NCBI RefSeq assembly: GCF_002258785.1
Contig: NZ_NOYI01000023.1
Span: 1-64,000, forward strand
DNA length: 64,000 nt
Origin: Rhodococcus sp. 06-235-1A
Lineage (GTDB): Bacteria > Actinomycetota > Actinomycetes > Mycobacteriales > Mycobacteriaceae
Direction of reading: 5' to 3'
Shown here one piece after another: positions 43,473 to 53,098 of the stretch (position 1 is its first letter; each line of letters starts with the position of its first letter). Under the pieces are notes generated by a model, which saw nothing but the letters and a program-made list of their open reading frames with translations, had not been told where the DNA came from and ran no database searches. A program made the position numbers and the translations under genes.

Positions 43473-44164
43473 GGCAGTGATTCGACGAGCGCGTCCACCT
43501 CGACCCGAGGGCCGGTGAAGAACGGAGTTTCCTCGCGCACGTGTCGCCTCGCCTCGGTGGCACGCAGGTCGCGCATCAGATCGACGATGCGGTCCAACTC
43601 GGGAGCCTCGAACGCCAGAATCCACTCGTAGTCGCCGAGCGCGAACGACGGCACGGTGTTCGCCCGCACGTCCTTGTAGTCGCGGGCGGCCTTGCCGTGA
43701 TCGGCGAGCATCGTGCGGCGCTCGTCGTCGGGCAGCAGATACCAGTCGATGGACCGGACGAACGGGTAGACGCAGATGTACGCGCCCGGATCCTCTCCCG
43801 CGATGAAGGCCGGGACGTGGCTCTTGTTGAACTCGGCCGGACGATGCAGAGCCGTGTTGCTCCAGACCGGCGTGCTTGCCTTGCCCAGCGCAGTGGTGCG
43901 CCGGAAATCGGAATAGGTGGCCTGGAGGTCCTCGATGCGCTCGGCGTGCGTCCAGACCATGAAATCGGCGTCGGCGCGCATGCCCGCGATGTCGTAGACC
44001 CCGCGCACCGCGACGCCCTTGTCTTCACGGCCTTCGAAGAAGACTTTCGCTTCCTTGGCTGCTGCGGCCCGATCATCGCCAAGAACACCGGGCGTGACCT
44101 TGTAGACCGAGAACATCAAGTAACGAAGAGTCGAGTTGAGCGCTGAGTAATCGAGGCGTGCCAT
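43469..44164 (-). CDS. hemQ: Coproheme decarboxylase
   Basis: Last step of the coproporphyrin-dependent haem pathway: two oxidative decarboxylations turn coproheme into haem b. The 231-residue protein starts at MARLDYSALNSTLRYLMFSVYKV and has HAERIEDLQATYSDFRRT, the catalytic Tyr in ICVYPFVRSIDWYLL, and GDYEWILAFEA. Homologue of Rv2676c. It also goes by chdC. It follows the oxidase gene by 5 nt. Confidence 0.95.
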   Translation of the reverse strand: MARLDYSALNSTLRYLMFSVYKVTPGVLGDDRAAAAKEAKVFFEGREDKGVAVRGVYDIAGMRADADFMVWTHAERIEDLQATYSDFRRTTALGKASTPVWSNTALHRPAEFNKSHVPAFIAGEDPGAYICVYPFVRSIDWYLLPDDERRTMLADHGKAARDYKDVRANTVPSFALGDYEWILAFEAPELDRIVDLMRDLRATEARRHVREETPFFTGPRVEVDALVESLP

Positions 44165-44169
44165 GGCCC

Positions 44170-45525
44170 CTATCGTGCCACTTCGATCAGCCGGGCGGCA
44201 GCGGTGGTGGCGGACGCAATACACGCGGGTACTCCGACACCGCGCTGCCAGGCTCCGGTGACCTCGAGGCCGGGGAGGTCGGCAACACCGGACTCCACGG
44301 CGGCGACGCGATCGAGGTGGCCGGGCGCGTATTGCGGCAACCCACCCGGCCAGCGCTGCACTGTCGCAGCCAGTGGTGGGCTATCGATGTCCGCGGCCGT
44401 CCGCAGGTCCCTCAGAGCCGTCTCGATCGACTCCGCATCGGATCGGTCCGACGCCGTGGTGTCGCCGAATCGTCCGAGTGAGGCCCGCAGCAATACCGCG
44501 TCCCGCTCTCCGAGGTGCGGCCACTTGCGGCTCGACAGGGTGAATGCCTTGACGTCCAAGCCCGCGTCCGTGGCCACCAAAATTCCCGAATTCTGCGGCA
44601 GCTCCGTCGCCTTGGGAAAAGCGAGCGCGACGACGACCGAGGACGCGAGTTCTATGTCCCGCGCGGCCTGCGACGCCGCGGGTGCCACGGCGGCGAGGAG
44701 CCGACCGAGGATGGGCGCAGGGACCGCGAGCACAACTCCGTCGACGAGTCCGACGCCACCGACGAACCAGCCTGCGGAATCACGACGCACCTCACCCACC
44801 CCTGTGCCGACGACCGTTCGGGCATCGGTTGCGGCGATCAGAGCGTCGAGCAGCACCGCGTAACCGTCGCGCAGCCCACCGAACACCGGCCCCGGTGACG
44901 GCGTGGGAAGCGCTGCCAGCACTGCTTCGGTCAAGCTCGCCGCTCCGGCGTCCAACGCCGTTGCCAGCGTCGGCAGCGCAGCGCGGACACCGATCGAGCT
45001 CGCCGAGCCGGAATACACGCCGCCGAGCAACGGGTCGACCGAACGGCTCACGACCTGAGAGCCGAACCGGCTGCCCACGAGATCGGCCACACTGACGTCC
45101 GAGCCCACGGTCCACGCGAACGGTCGTATGGTCTCGGTCTCGATGAGGTGTGCTTCGTCCGGATCCACCAGATTCCGCACGGAATCGGCAGAGGATGGGA
45201 TGCCCATCAAGGTGCCGAGCGGGAGCGCATGCGTGCGGCCGCCCGAATAGACGAGCGGGCGCGCCGACGACGGATGCACCAGCTGATTCGACAGGCCGAG
45301 CTCGGCGAGCAGTGCCGGCACTTCCGGACGACGACCGATGAACGCCTCTGCACCGACGTCGAGCGACTCTGTGCCGACCTCGGCGGTGCGCAGAGTGCCG
45401 CCGAGGCGAGTGGATTCCTCGACCAGAGTGATCTCTGCAGCGGGTCCGCAGGCCTGCCTTAGGCGATACGCCGCGACGAGGCCGGAGATTCCGCCGCCGA
45501 CAACGGCGTAACGCCGCACCGTCAC
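44170..45525 (-). CDS. hemY: Coproporphyrinogen III oxidase (HemY-type flavoprotein)
   Basis: FAD enzyme of the protoporphyrinogen oxidase family; in organisms with HemQ it oxidises coproporphyrinogen III to coproporphyrin III (also called CgoX). The 451-residue protein begins with the FAD dinucleotide motif VVGGGISGLVAAYRL, then EESTRLGGTLRT, and ends with VTGAWQRGVGVPACIASA, the second FAD-contact region. The GTG start overlaps the hemE stop by 4 bp. Confidence 0.94.
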   Translation of the reverse strand: MTVRRYAVVGGGISGLVAAYRLRQACGPAAEITLVEESTRLGGTLRTAEVGTESLDVGAEAFIGRRPEVPALLAELGLSNQLVHPSSARPLVYSGGRTHALPLGTLMGIPSSADSVRNLVDPDEAHLIETETIRPFAWTVGSDVSVADLVGSRFGSQVVSRSVDPLLGGVYSGSASSIGVRAALPTLATALDAGAASLTEAVLAALPTPSPGPVFGGLRDGYAVLLDALIAATDARTVVGTGVGEVRRDSAGWFVGGVGLVDGVVLAVPAPILGRLLAAVAPAASQAARDIELASSVVVALAFPKATELPQNSGILVATDAGLDVKAFTLSSRKWPHLGERDAVLLRASLGRFGDTTASDRSDAESIETALRDLRTAADIDSPPLAATVQRWPGGLPQYAPGHLDRVAAVESGVADLPGLEVTGAWQRGVGVPACIASATTAAARLIEVAR

Positions 45526-46595
45526 AACGAATGCACCAGCGAGACCACGCGCGTCAGAATCTCGGGATCGGTGTCGGGCAGGACTCCGTGGCCGAGGTTG
45601 AACACATGTCCTCGCGCTCCGGCCGCCACCGCACGATCGGCCTCTGCCGCAATACGGCGAACCTCGGCCTCGACCGCGTCCCAGCCCGCGAACAGCACGG
45701 CGGGATCCAGATTTCCCTGCAGTACTTTTCCTTCGCCGACTCGGTGCACGGCGTCGTCGAGTGGAATCCGCCAGTCGACACCGACCACGTCGGCACCGGC
45801 CTCAGCCATCGCGCCGAGCAACTCACCGGTACCGACTCCGAAATGAATCTTGGGAACGCCGGCCGAGGACACGGCGTCGAACACTCGCGTCGAGTGCGGC
45901 AGCACGTACTCGCGGTAGTCGGCCAGCGACAGCGCACCCGCCCAGGAATCGAACACCTGTACCGCGTCCACTCCGGCGGCCAACTGAGCCTGCAGGAACG
46001 TGATCGTCGTGGTCGCCAGCGCGTCGAGCAGGGCATGCCAGGTCGCCGGATCGGAGCGCATCAGCGCTTTGGTCTTCTCGTGATTGCGACTCGGACCACC
46101 CTCGACCAGGTAGGACGCAAGGGTGAACGGAGCTCCGGCGAACCCGATGAGCGGCGTGTTCGCGAGCTCGCGAGTGAGGATGCGTACCGCATCGGCCACC
46201 GGCTCGACCTGATCGGCGGTCAACGTGGGCAGCGCCGCGACATCGGCCGCCGAACGCACCGGATGAGCCACGACCGGACCGGTACCGGCAACGATGTCGA
46301 GATCGATACCGGCAGCCTTGAGCGGAACCACGATGTCCGAGAACAGGATTGCCGCGTCCACATCGTGCCGACGGACAGGTTGCAGGGTGATCTCGGCCAC
46401 CAGATCCGGCCGGAAGCACGAATCCAGCATGCCGATGCCGGCTCGGATCTCTCGGTATTCGGGGAGCGACCTGCCGGCCTGACGCATGAACCACACCGGC
46501 CGACGCGAGGGCGTTTCACCGGCGATCGCGGTCAAGAACGGCGCGTCCGGGAGTTCTCGACGGGCGGGGGCTGTGGTGTGTGCTTCGGCGTTCAT
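45522..46595 (-). CDS. hemE: Uroporphyrinogen decarboxylase
   Basis: Turns uroporphyrinogen III into coproporphyrinogen III. The 357-residue TIM barrel has RPVWFMRQAGRSLPEYR (substrate-binding Arg residues and the family signature) and the second signature GFAGAPFTLASYLVEGG. The ATG of MNAEAHTT is chosen; a GTG six codons earlier is in frame. First gene of hemE-hemY-hemQ-HAD. Confidence 0.95.
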   Translation of the reverse strand: MNAEAHTTAPARRELPDAPFLTAIAGETPSRRPVWFMRQAGRSLPEYREIRAGIGMLDSCFRPDLVAEITLQPVRRHDVDAAILFSDIVVPLKAAGIDLDIVAGTGPVVAHPVRSAADVAALPTLTADQVEPVADAVRILTRELANTPLIGFAGAPFTLASYLVEGGPSRNHEKTKALMRSDPATWHALLDALATTTITFLQAQLAAGVDAVQVFDSWAGALSLADYREYVLPHSTRVFDAVSSAGVPKIHFGVGTGELLGAMAEAGADVVGVDWRIPLDDAVHRVGEGKVLQGNLDPAVLFAGWDAVEAEVRRIAAEADRAVAAGARGHVFNLGHGVLPDTDPEILTRVVSLVHSL

Positions 46596-46720
46596 CGAGT
46601 TCCATGCTGCCACGCGTCAGGAATGCTTCTGCCACCAAGGGCGACACACCGACTTCGGTTCCATCACGGCTCGGCGCGCCTCCGCCGCCGGACAACGTGA
46701 CGCGTCTAACGTCCGATCAC

Positions 46721-47320
46721 GTGACCGAACCCGAATCCACCGCCGAACCTGCGCCTTTCCGCGCCGCCATCGACGCGATGCATCGGGCTCAGGTACACCC
46801 GGCAATCGAAATCGGTCCGATCCGGCCGCCGCAACGACTCGCGCCGTACAGCTACGCCATCGGAGCCGAGGTCAAGCACCCCGATTCCGAGCAGGTCGAC
46901 GAACAGAGCGACGGCGACGCTTTCGGCCGTCTGATCCTGCTGTACGACCCCGACGGTGCAGAAGCCTGGAACGGGACGCTTCGGCTGGTCGCCTACATTC
47001 AAGCGGATGTCGATGAATCCCTCGCCGACGATCCCCTGCTGCCCGAGGTCGGGTGGAGTTGGCTCGTCGACGCGCTGGAGTCACGATCCGAACCGCTCAA
47101 CGCACTCGGCGGCACCGTGACCTCGACCAGCTCGGTGCGCTACGGCGACATCGCCGGACCACCGAAAGCCCACCAGCTCGAACTTCGCGCATCCTGGACC
47201 GCTACATCGGAGGACCTGTCGACGCACGTCGAGGCCTTCTGCGAGGTCCTCGCCTACGCGGCAGGACTGCCGCCCGCGGGCATCACCACCCTCGGCCAGC
47301 GCAGTTCGAGCCGGACATAG
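46721..47320 (+). CDS. DUF3000 family protein
   Basis: A 199-residue actinobacterial protein, homologue of Rv2680. It includes APYSYAIGAEV, GRLILLYDPDGAEAWNGTLRLVAYIQAD and the C-terminal VEAFCEVLAYAAGLPPAGI. Function unknown. The GTG at 46721 gives the family-like N-terminus; another GTG at 46697 is possible. It is divergent from hemE and followed by rnd. Confidence 0.8.
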   Translation: MTEPESTAEPAPFRAAIDAMHRAQVHPAIEIGPIRPPQRLAPYSYAIGAEVKHPDSEQVDEQSDGDAFGRLILLYDPDGAEAWNGTLRLVAYIQADVDESLADDPLLPEVGWSWLVDALESRSEPLNALGGTVTSTSSVRYGDIAGPPKAHQLELRASWTATSEDLSTHVEAFCEVLAYAAGLPPAGITTLGQRSSSRT

Positions 47321-47360
47321 TGGGCGGTCCTTCCACCCGCAGGGCCTAGAGTCACATCTC

Positions 47361-48641
47361 ATGTCAGCCGAGAGTTCTCCCGAGACCACGCCGGACGACG
47401 AGGCGAACGAGCCTGTCGCCGTTCCGCTACTGGCTCCGGCTGACGGCGTACCCGACGTGGTCGACACACCGGACGCCGTGCGCGCGGCTGCCGCTCTTCT
47501 CGCCGCAGGTCACGGCCCACTCGCCGTCGATGCCGAGCGTGCCTCGGGTTTTCGCTACTCCCAGCGTGCCTACCTGCTGCAGTTCCGTCGGCGCGGAGCA
47601 GGCACCGTTCTCCTCGACCCGATCCCGGTCACCGGCGACCTCGCTCCGCTCGCCGCGGTGATCAACCCACTCGAATGGGTGCTGCACTCCGCGGATCAGG
47701 ACCTCCCGGGACTCGCCGAACTCGGCCTGGTCCCCGCCACGCTCTACGACACCGAACTCGCCGGCCGTCTCGCCGGATTCGAACGCGTCGGTCTCGGAGC
47801 CATCGTCGAACGCACCCTCGGACTGGCCCTGCAGAAGGGCCACGGCGCCGCCGATTGGTCCACCCGCCCCCTACCGGACACCTGGCTCAACTACGCCGCA
47901 CTCGACGTCGAAGTCCTGCTCGAACTTCGCGACGCGATGGCCGCAGAACTCGAACAGCGGGGCAAGACCGACTGGGCGGCACAGGAATTCGCTCACATCC
48001 TCTCGCTCGGGCCGCCCAAACCCAAGACCGACAGATGGCGTCGGACGTCGGGGATCCATGCGATCAAGTCTCCGCGCACTCTCGCGGCGGTCCGCGAACT
48101 GTGGACCACGCGAGACGAATTGGCGGCCAAACGAGATGTGGCACCGAGCCGGGTGCTGCCCGACTCCGCAATCGTCGCCGCGGCAACAGCCGACCCGAAG
48201 TCCTCGCGCGAGCTCGAGCAACTGCCGGTCTTCGGCGGTCCCCGTCAGCGCAGGTCATCTCGGTTGTGGGCCTCGGCCCTGACTCGTGCACGTGCGCTCC
48301 CGACGTCCGAATTGCCCTCGATGGCAGCCTCTTTCGACGGCCCACCCCCGGTCAATCGGTGGGCTCGACGCGATCCCGATGCCGCTGCCCGACTCGCCGA
48401 CGTCCGAGCGGCGATGACCGAGCTCAGCGAATCGGTGTCGGTTCCGGTCGAGAATCTGCTGATGCCCGATCTGTTGCGTCGACTGGTGTGGGATTGGCGG
48501 ACACCGGCCGACCCCGCCGCCGACCCGGCCGAGCTGATCGATGCGCGACTGGTCGAGGGAGGTGCCCGACCCTGGCAGCGCACGCTGGTTGTGCCGGTAC
48601 TGACGAAGGCACTGCACCCTTCTCAAGTTACCGACGGGTAA
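47361..48641 (+). CDS. rnd: Ribonuclease D-like exonuclease with HRDC domain
   Basis: 3'-5' exoribonuclease related to RNase D. The 426-residue protein has a DEDD exonuclease domain (PLAVDAERASGFRY with Asp-Ala-Glu, LHSADQDLPGLAEL, and WLNYAALDVEVLLEL), then an HRDC domain (IHAIKSPRTLAAVRELWTTRDELA) and a C-terminal segment. Homologue of Rv2681. TAGAGT lies 8 nt before the ATG, without a Shine-Dalgarno. Confidence 0.92.
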   Translation: MSAESSPETTPDDEANEPVAVPLLAPADGVPDVVDTPDAVRAAAALLAAGHGPLAVDAERASGFRYSQRAYLLQFRRRGAGTVLLDPIPVTGDLAPLAAVINPLEWVLHSADQDLPGLAELGLVPATLYDTELAGRLAGFERVGLGAIVERTLGLALQKGHGAADWSTRPLPDTWLNYAALDVEVLLELRDAMAAELEQRGKTDWAAQEFAHILSLGPPKPKTDRWRRTSGIHAIKSPRTLAAVRELWTTRDELAAKRDVAPSRVLPDSAIVAAATADPKSSRELEQLPVFGGPRQRRSSRLWASALTRARALPTSELPSMAASFDGPPPVNRWARRDPDAAARLADVRAAMTELSESVSVPVENLLMPDLLRRLVWDWRTPADPAADPAELIDARLVEGGARPWQRTLVVPVLTKALHPSQVTDG

Positions 48642-48712
48642 TACCGGCTACAGTAGGGACGCGCCCGGGCACCCGGGCGAGTCGTCCGCATCTGTCGGGA
48701 GGATCGAAAAGC

Positions 48713-49939
48713 GTGTCTGTACCCGCGTCCACCAGCTCACAGAGGAATGTTGTCTTCGTCGACGGCATCCGTACCCCGTTCGGCAAAGCAGGCCCCAAGG
48801 GCATGTACGCCGACACTCGCGCAGACGACCTCGTCGTCAAGGCAATCCGCGAGCTTCTTCGCAAGAACCCCAACCTCCCTCCCGAGCGCATCGACGAAGT
48901 CGCCATCGCCGCGACCACGCAGACCGGTGACCAGGGCCTGACCATCGGCCGCACGTCCGCTCTCTTGGCCGGACTCCCCCGCAGCGTCCCCGGCTTCGCC
49001 ATCGACCGCATGTGCGCGGGTGCGATGACCTCGGTGACCACCACGGGATCGGGCATCGGATTCGGTCAGTACGACGTCGTCATCGCCGGTGGCGTCGAGC
49101 ACATGGGCCGCCACCCGATGGGTGAGGGCGTGGACCCCAACCCGCGCTTCCTCGCCGACAAGCTGGTCGATCCCAGCGCCCTGGTGATGGGCAACACCGC
49201 CGAGAACCTGCACGACCGGTTCCCGAGCATCACCAAGGACCGGACCGACGCGTACGCCGTCGCCAGCCAGAACAAGTACGACGCCGCGAAGAAGGCCGGC
49301 TTCATCGCCGACACCCTCGTACCCGTCGCCACCAAGTCCGCCGCAGGCTGGGGCCTGGCCACCGAGGACGAGCCGCCTCGCCCCGGCACCACCGTCGAAG
49401 ACCTCGCCAAGCTCAAGACGCCGTTCCGGCCTGCAGGCCGGGTCACCGCCGGCAACGCTGCGGGACTCAACGACGGTGCCACCGCCGCGATCCTCGCCGG
49501 CGAGGACACAGCCCACGAGCTCGGTCTGAACATCGGTATGCGGATGGTCGGCTTCAGCTTCGCAGGCGTCGACCCGGCCGTCATGGGCATCGGACCGGTC
49601 CCCGCGACCGAAAAGCTGCTCGGCCGAACCGGATTGAGCATCGAGGACATCGGCCTGTTCGAGATCAACGAGGCCTTCGCCATCCAGGTCCTTGCATTCC
49701 TCGAGCACTACGGCATCGCCGACGACGATCCCCGCGTCAACCAGTGGGGCGGTGCCATCGCGTGCGGCCACCCCCTCGCTTCCTCCGGCGTTCGCCTGAT
49801 GACGCAACTGAGCCGCCAGTTCGCCCAGCAGCCCGACGTCCGCTACGGCCTGACGACCATGTGCATCGGTCTCGGCATGGGCGGCACCGTCATCTGGGAG
49901 AACCCCAACCACGCTGACTACTCGGGAGCAGCCAAATGA
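48713..49939 (+). CDS. fadA: Acetyl-CoA C-acyltransferase (thiolase)
   Basis: Thiolytic last step of fatty-acid beta-oxidation. The 408-residue protein has the acyl-accepting Cys101 in DRMCAGAM, the NEAFAIQ motif, the His in CGHPLASSG and the second Cys in TMCIGLGMGG. GTG start with GGGAGGA 9 nt upstream. It joins fadB by a 4-bp ATGA overlap; the pair forms the beta-oxidation multienzyme complex. Confidence 0.95.
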   Translation: MSVPASTSSQRNVVFVDGIRTPFGKAGPKGMYADTRADDLVVKAIRELLRKNPNLPPERIDEVAIAATTQTGDQGLTIGRTSALLAGLPRSVPGFAIDRMCAGAMTSVTTTGSGIGFGQYDVVIAGGVEHMGRHPMGEGVDPNPRFLADKLVDPSALVMGNTAENLHDRFPSITKDRTDAYAVASQNKYDAAKKAGFIADTLVPVATKSAAGWGLATEDEPPRPGTTVEDLAKLKTPFRPAGRVTAGNAAGLNDGATAAILAGEDTAHELGLNIGMRMVGFSFAGVDPAVMGIGPVPATEKLLGRTGLSIEDIGLFEINEAFAIQVLAFLEHYGIADDDPRVNQWGGAIACGHPLASSGVRLMTQLSRQFAQQPDVRYGLTTMCIGLGMGGTVIWENPNHADYSGAAK

Positions 49940-52041
49940 GTGACATCACCACTGCGTTCGAAGACGAGGTCGTCACGAACGCGTTCACCAAGATCATCTC
50001 CGTACCGGGGCTCGACGGCTCCATCGCCCTCGTGACACTCGACAACGGCTTCGATCACACCAAGCCGTCGACCTTCGGTCCCGGCGGACTGGCCAAGTTC
50101 GACGCTGCACTGGACGAGGCATTCGCGGCGAACCCGGTGGCCATCGCCGTCACCGGCAAGCCGTTCATCTTCGCCGTCGGCGCCGACCTCAACGGTGTGC
50201 CGAACATCAAGACCAAGGACGAGGCGCTCCAGATCGGGCAGCTCGGCCACAAGGTCTTCCGCCGCCTGCGCGAGTCGACTATCCCGACGTTCGCCTTCAT
50301 CAACGGTGCCGCGCTCGGCGGTGGCCTCGAAGTGGGACTGCACTCGCACTACCGGACGGTCGCGGAGAATGCCGCTGCCCTCGGCCTGCCCGAGGCCTTC
50401 CTCGGCCTGGTACCGGGATGGGGCGGAACTCAGTTGCTGCCCAACATCATCGGTGCCTCGAACGCCGTCACCGTCGTCATCGAGAACGCACTGAACCAGA
50501 ACCGCGTCCTCAAGCCGCAGCAGGCACTCGATCTCGGCATCGCCGACGCCCTCTTCGGCGGAGCCGATTTCCTCGAGCAGTCCCTGGCGTGGGCCGCTCA
50601 GGTCATCAAGGGCGAGATAACCCCCGCCCGTCCCGAGATCGACCGCGGACAGGCCTGGGACGACGCCATCGCCCGCGCCAAGGGAATCGTGGCGGGCAAG
50701 ACCAACAACTTCGCCCCCGGCCCGGTCGCCGCTGTCGAGCTGCTCGAGCTCGCCAAGAGCACCGACATCACCGACTCGGCCTCGCTCGACAAGGCCTTCG
50801 CGGCCGAGGACGAGGCCCTGTCCACGTTGCTGGTCAAGGACGAGCTCCGCGCCGGGCTGTACGCCTTCGACCTGGTGCAGAAGCGCGCGAAGCGTCCCGC
50901 CGGTGCACCCGACAAGTCGTTGGCACGCAAGATCTCCGGCGTCGGCATCGTCGGTGCCGGCTTGATGGCCAGCCAGCTGGCGTTGCTGTTCGTGCGCCAG
51001 CTGAAGGTGCCGGTGATCCTCACCGACATCGATCAGGAACGTATCGACAAGGGTGTCGGCTACGTCCACGGTGAAATCGACAAGCTGCTCGGCAAGAAGC
51101 GCCTGTCCCCCGACGCCGCTAATCGCTTGAAGGCGTTGGTCTCCGGATCGATCGACAAGTCCGCATTCGCGAACACCGACTTCGTCATCGAGGCCGTGTT
51201 CGAGAACCTCGACGTCAAGAAGAAGGTGTTCGCCGAGGTCGAGGAATTCGTCTCTGCCGAAACCATTCTCGCGACCAACACGTCCTCGCTGTCGATCACC
51301 AAGATGGCGGCAGATCTGAAGCACCCCGAGCGGGTAGTGGGCTTCCACTTCTTCAACCCCGTCGCAGTGCTTCCCCTCCTCGAGGTCGTCAAGGGTGAGA
51401 AGACCGACGACGCCACTCTCGCAACGGCATTCGCGACGGCCAAGACTCTCAAGAAGTCGGCTGTGCTGTCGGCAGATCTGCCCGGCTTCGTCTTCAACCG
51501 GCTCGTCACTCGTGCGTCCAACGAGATCATCAGCGCGATCGACGAGGGCACCCCGTTCGATGTGGCAGACGGCGCAGTGGGCGAACTCGGCATGCCGATG
51601 AGCCCGCTGACCCTGCTGGCTCTCGTAGGACCGGCCGTAGCACTGCACACCGCCGAAACGCTGGCCGAGGCGTACCCCGAGCGGTTCAAGGACTCCGCCG
51701 GGTTCCGCGCTCTCGTCGAGGCGAAGAAGCCGGGTGTGTGGACCTACGGACCCGAAGGCCAGGTCGTCGATCCCGAGGTCGCCGCACTGTGGCCGCAGGG
51801 TGATTCGCCGTCGACCGCCGAGGAGGTTCTCGACCGGACCCGTCGGGCATTCGCCGACGAGATCCGCATCATGCTCGACGAGGGTGTCGTGGCAGCGGCC
51901 GAGGACATCGATCTCTGCCTGCTCCTGGGTGGTGGATTCGGATTCTGGAACGGCGGGATCACCCCGTACCTGGACCGCAGCGGTGCCTCCGAGGCCGCAA
52001 CCGGTCAGCGCTTCCTCGCCCCTGGCGTGGCCAGCGTCTAG
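49936..52041 (+). CDS. fadB: Multifunctional enoyl-CoA hydratase/3-hydroxyacyl-CoA dehydrogenase
   Basis: Alpha subunit of the trifunctional beta-oxidation complex, 701 residues. The N-terminal crotonase domain has INGAALGGGLEVGLHS and GLPEAFLGLVPGWGGTQ (catalytic Glu residues). From about residue 330 comes an NAD-binding domain (GVGIVGAGLMASQLALL) with the His of GFHFFNPVAVLPLLEVV, then the C-terminal 3-hydroxyacyl-CoA dehydrogenase domains. Its 3' end faces the broken SDR gene across a hairpin. Confidence 0.95.
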   Translation: MSDITTAFEDEVVTNAFTKIISVPGLDGSIALVTLDNGFDHTKPSTFGPGGLAKFDAALDEAFAANPVAIAVTGKPFIFAVGADLNGVPNIKTKDEALQIGQLGHKVFRRLRESTIPTFAFINGAALGGGLEVGLHSHYRTVAENAAALGLPEAFLGLVPGWGGTQLLPNIIGASNAVTVVIENALNQNRVLKPQQALDLGIADALFGGADFLEQSLAWAAQVIKGEITPARPEIDRGQAWDDAIARAKGIVAGKTNNFAPGPVAAVELLELAKSTDITDSASLDKAFAAEDEALSTLLVKDELRAGLYAFDLVQKRAKRPAGAPDKSLARKISGVGIVGAGLMASQLALLFVRQLKVPVILTDIDQERIDKGVGYVHGEIDKLLGKKRLSPDAANRLKALVSGSIDKSAFANTDFVIEAVFENLDVKKKVFAEVEEFVSAETILATNTSSLSITKMAADLKHPERVVGFHFFNPVAVLPLLEVVKGEKTDDATLATAFATAKTLKKSAVLSADLPGFVFNRLVTRASNEIISAIDEGTPFDVADGAVGELGMPMSPLTLLALVGPAVALHTAETLAEAYPERFKDSAGFRALVEAKKPGVWTYGPEGQVVDPEVAALWPQGDSPSTAEEVLDRTRRAFADEIRIMLDEGVVAAAEDIDLCLLLGGGFGFWNGGITPYLDRSGASEAATGQRFLAPGVASV

Positions 52042-52055
52042 CATTGCGCCGCGTT

Positions 52056-52099
52056 CGAGGTCATGGACGGATTTCTTCTGATTCTCGTCCATGACCTCG
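52056..52099. terminator. Convergent hairpin, related to the one at 56170
   Basis: A perfect 14-bp stem (52056-52069 with 52086-52099) around a 16-nt pyrimidine-rich loop, 14 nt after the fadB stop. It covers the last codons of the SDR reading frame. Arm and loop resemble the 56170-56225 hairpin. Confidence 0.75.
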
Positions 52100-52996
52100 G
52101 ACTCGACAGTCATCCAGAAACGCCAGCAACTCGTCCTCGCGCGGCCGATCGTACGACTCGTCCGAGGATCGTGCGACCAGCCGACGATCGACGTAGTCGC
52201 CGGATCGAGTTGCGATTTTCCCCAGCACCACGTCGCAGAGCGATCGACCGGCATCGTCGATGGACGTCGCCAACGGCTACGCCGTCAGCAGTGGAAGCAC
52301 ACGTGCCATGGCGAATCGCGTCGCTCGTCCGCCATCCCGCGCCAAGCCGGTTCCCGGCACCAGGCCAGGATTGAACGAGACGACATCCACGCCTGCAGGC
52401 AGATCGCGCGCCAGCGCGTGGACCAGATGGATCGCCGCCAGCTTGCTCGTCGAATACGCAGTGCGACCCGCTCGCACCGACGTCGGCTTCGGGAAGCTGC
52501 CGGCTCGCGACAGCCGCTCCGGGGGCATCCATCGAGGCCCGGGGACCATACCCAGATTGTGGCGAAGATCGCCGAAATGCGTATCGCTGACGGTGATCAC
52601 CACCCGGGACGGCCGGGCGAAAATGTTCTCGAGACTCCGCACGGCGAGGAGGTTCGCCAGCACGTTGATCGCGAACGTCGCCTCGTAACCGTCCTCGGTC
52701 TCGTACAGATCGCTCACCGATTGGACCCCCGCATTTCCGACGAACCCGTCGACCGGCGGCAGCTCCTTCGCTCCGGCGGCCCGCACGATCGCGTCGAGTG
52801 CGGCCGTCGTCTGCGCGACGGAACCCAGGTCGGCTCGTCGATGCGTCACTCGCTCGTGGAAAGGACCGGGAGTGCGGCCGATGGTCACCAGTCGAACAGC
52901 TGGGTCGAGTCGGAGAATCGACGTGGCCGCGGCCAGGCCGATTCCGCCACTCGCACCCGTCATGACGATGGTGTGAGCAGTACCGTCGAGTGTCAT
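52061..52996 (-). pseudogene. Short-chain dehydrogenase/reductase gene with in-frame amber codon
   Basis: The first 239 codons encode an SDR with the cofactor motif TGASGGIG, NAG in FVGNAGVQS and the catalytic YSTSK. A TAG at 52277-52279 then stops the frame after RVLPLLTA. The same frame continues without a shift for another 70 codons (PLATSIDDAGRSL, then DVVLGKIATRSGDYVDRR and SSDESYDRPREDELLAFLDD), which is the normal C-terminus of this SDR group. A single C-to-T change of a CAG codon would explain it. The shorter protein keeps the catalytic residues but loses the C-terminal substrate/oligomer part. It is divergent from an XRE regulator gene. Confidence 0.8.
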
Positions 52997-53086
52997 CGAT
53001 CGACCCTGTCATCTTCCTGCGGGCGTCGGCAGTACCTCGGTCGGCCATAGGTCTGCCGGTACCAGTCTCGACTCGACGCAACCCGC

Positions 53087-53092
53087 CATACT
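53087..53092 (+). promoter_or_regulatory. -10 element of the XRE regulator gene
   Basis: CATACT lies 6 nt before the GTG start at 53099, with no Shine-Dalgarno. The same hexamer and spacing occur before the MaoC gene, consistent with leaderless transcription. Confidence 0.5.
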
Positions 53093-53098
53093 GAACCG

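Noticed and set aside
49918..52254. A 778-codon open frame on the minus strand opposite fadB
   Set aside because: Antisense shadow of fadB; fadB itself is full length with all motifs.
52277..52279. Recoding of TAG as pyrrolysine in the SDR gene
   Set aside because: No pyrrolysine genes or insertion element are visible and the codon lies in an ordinary loop region; a nonsense mutation or sequencing error is simpler.
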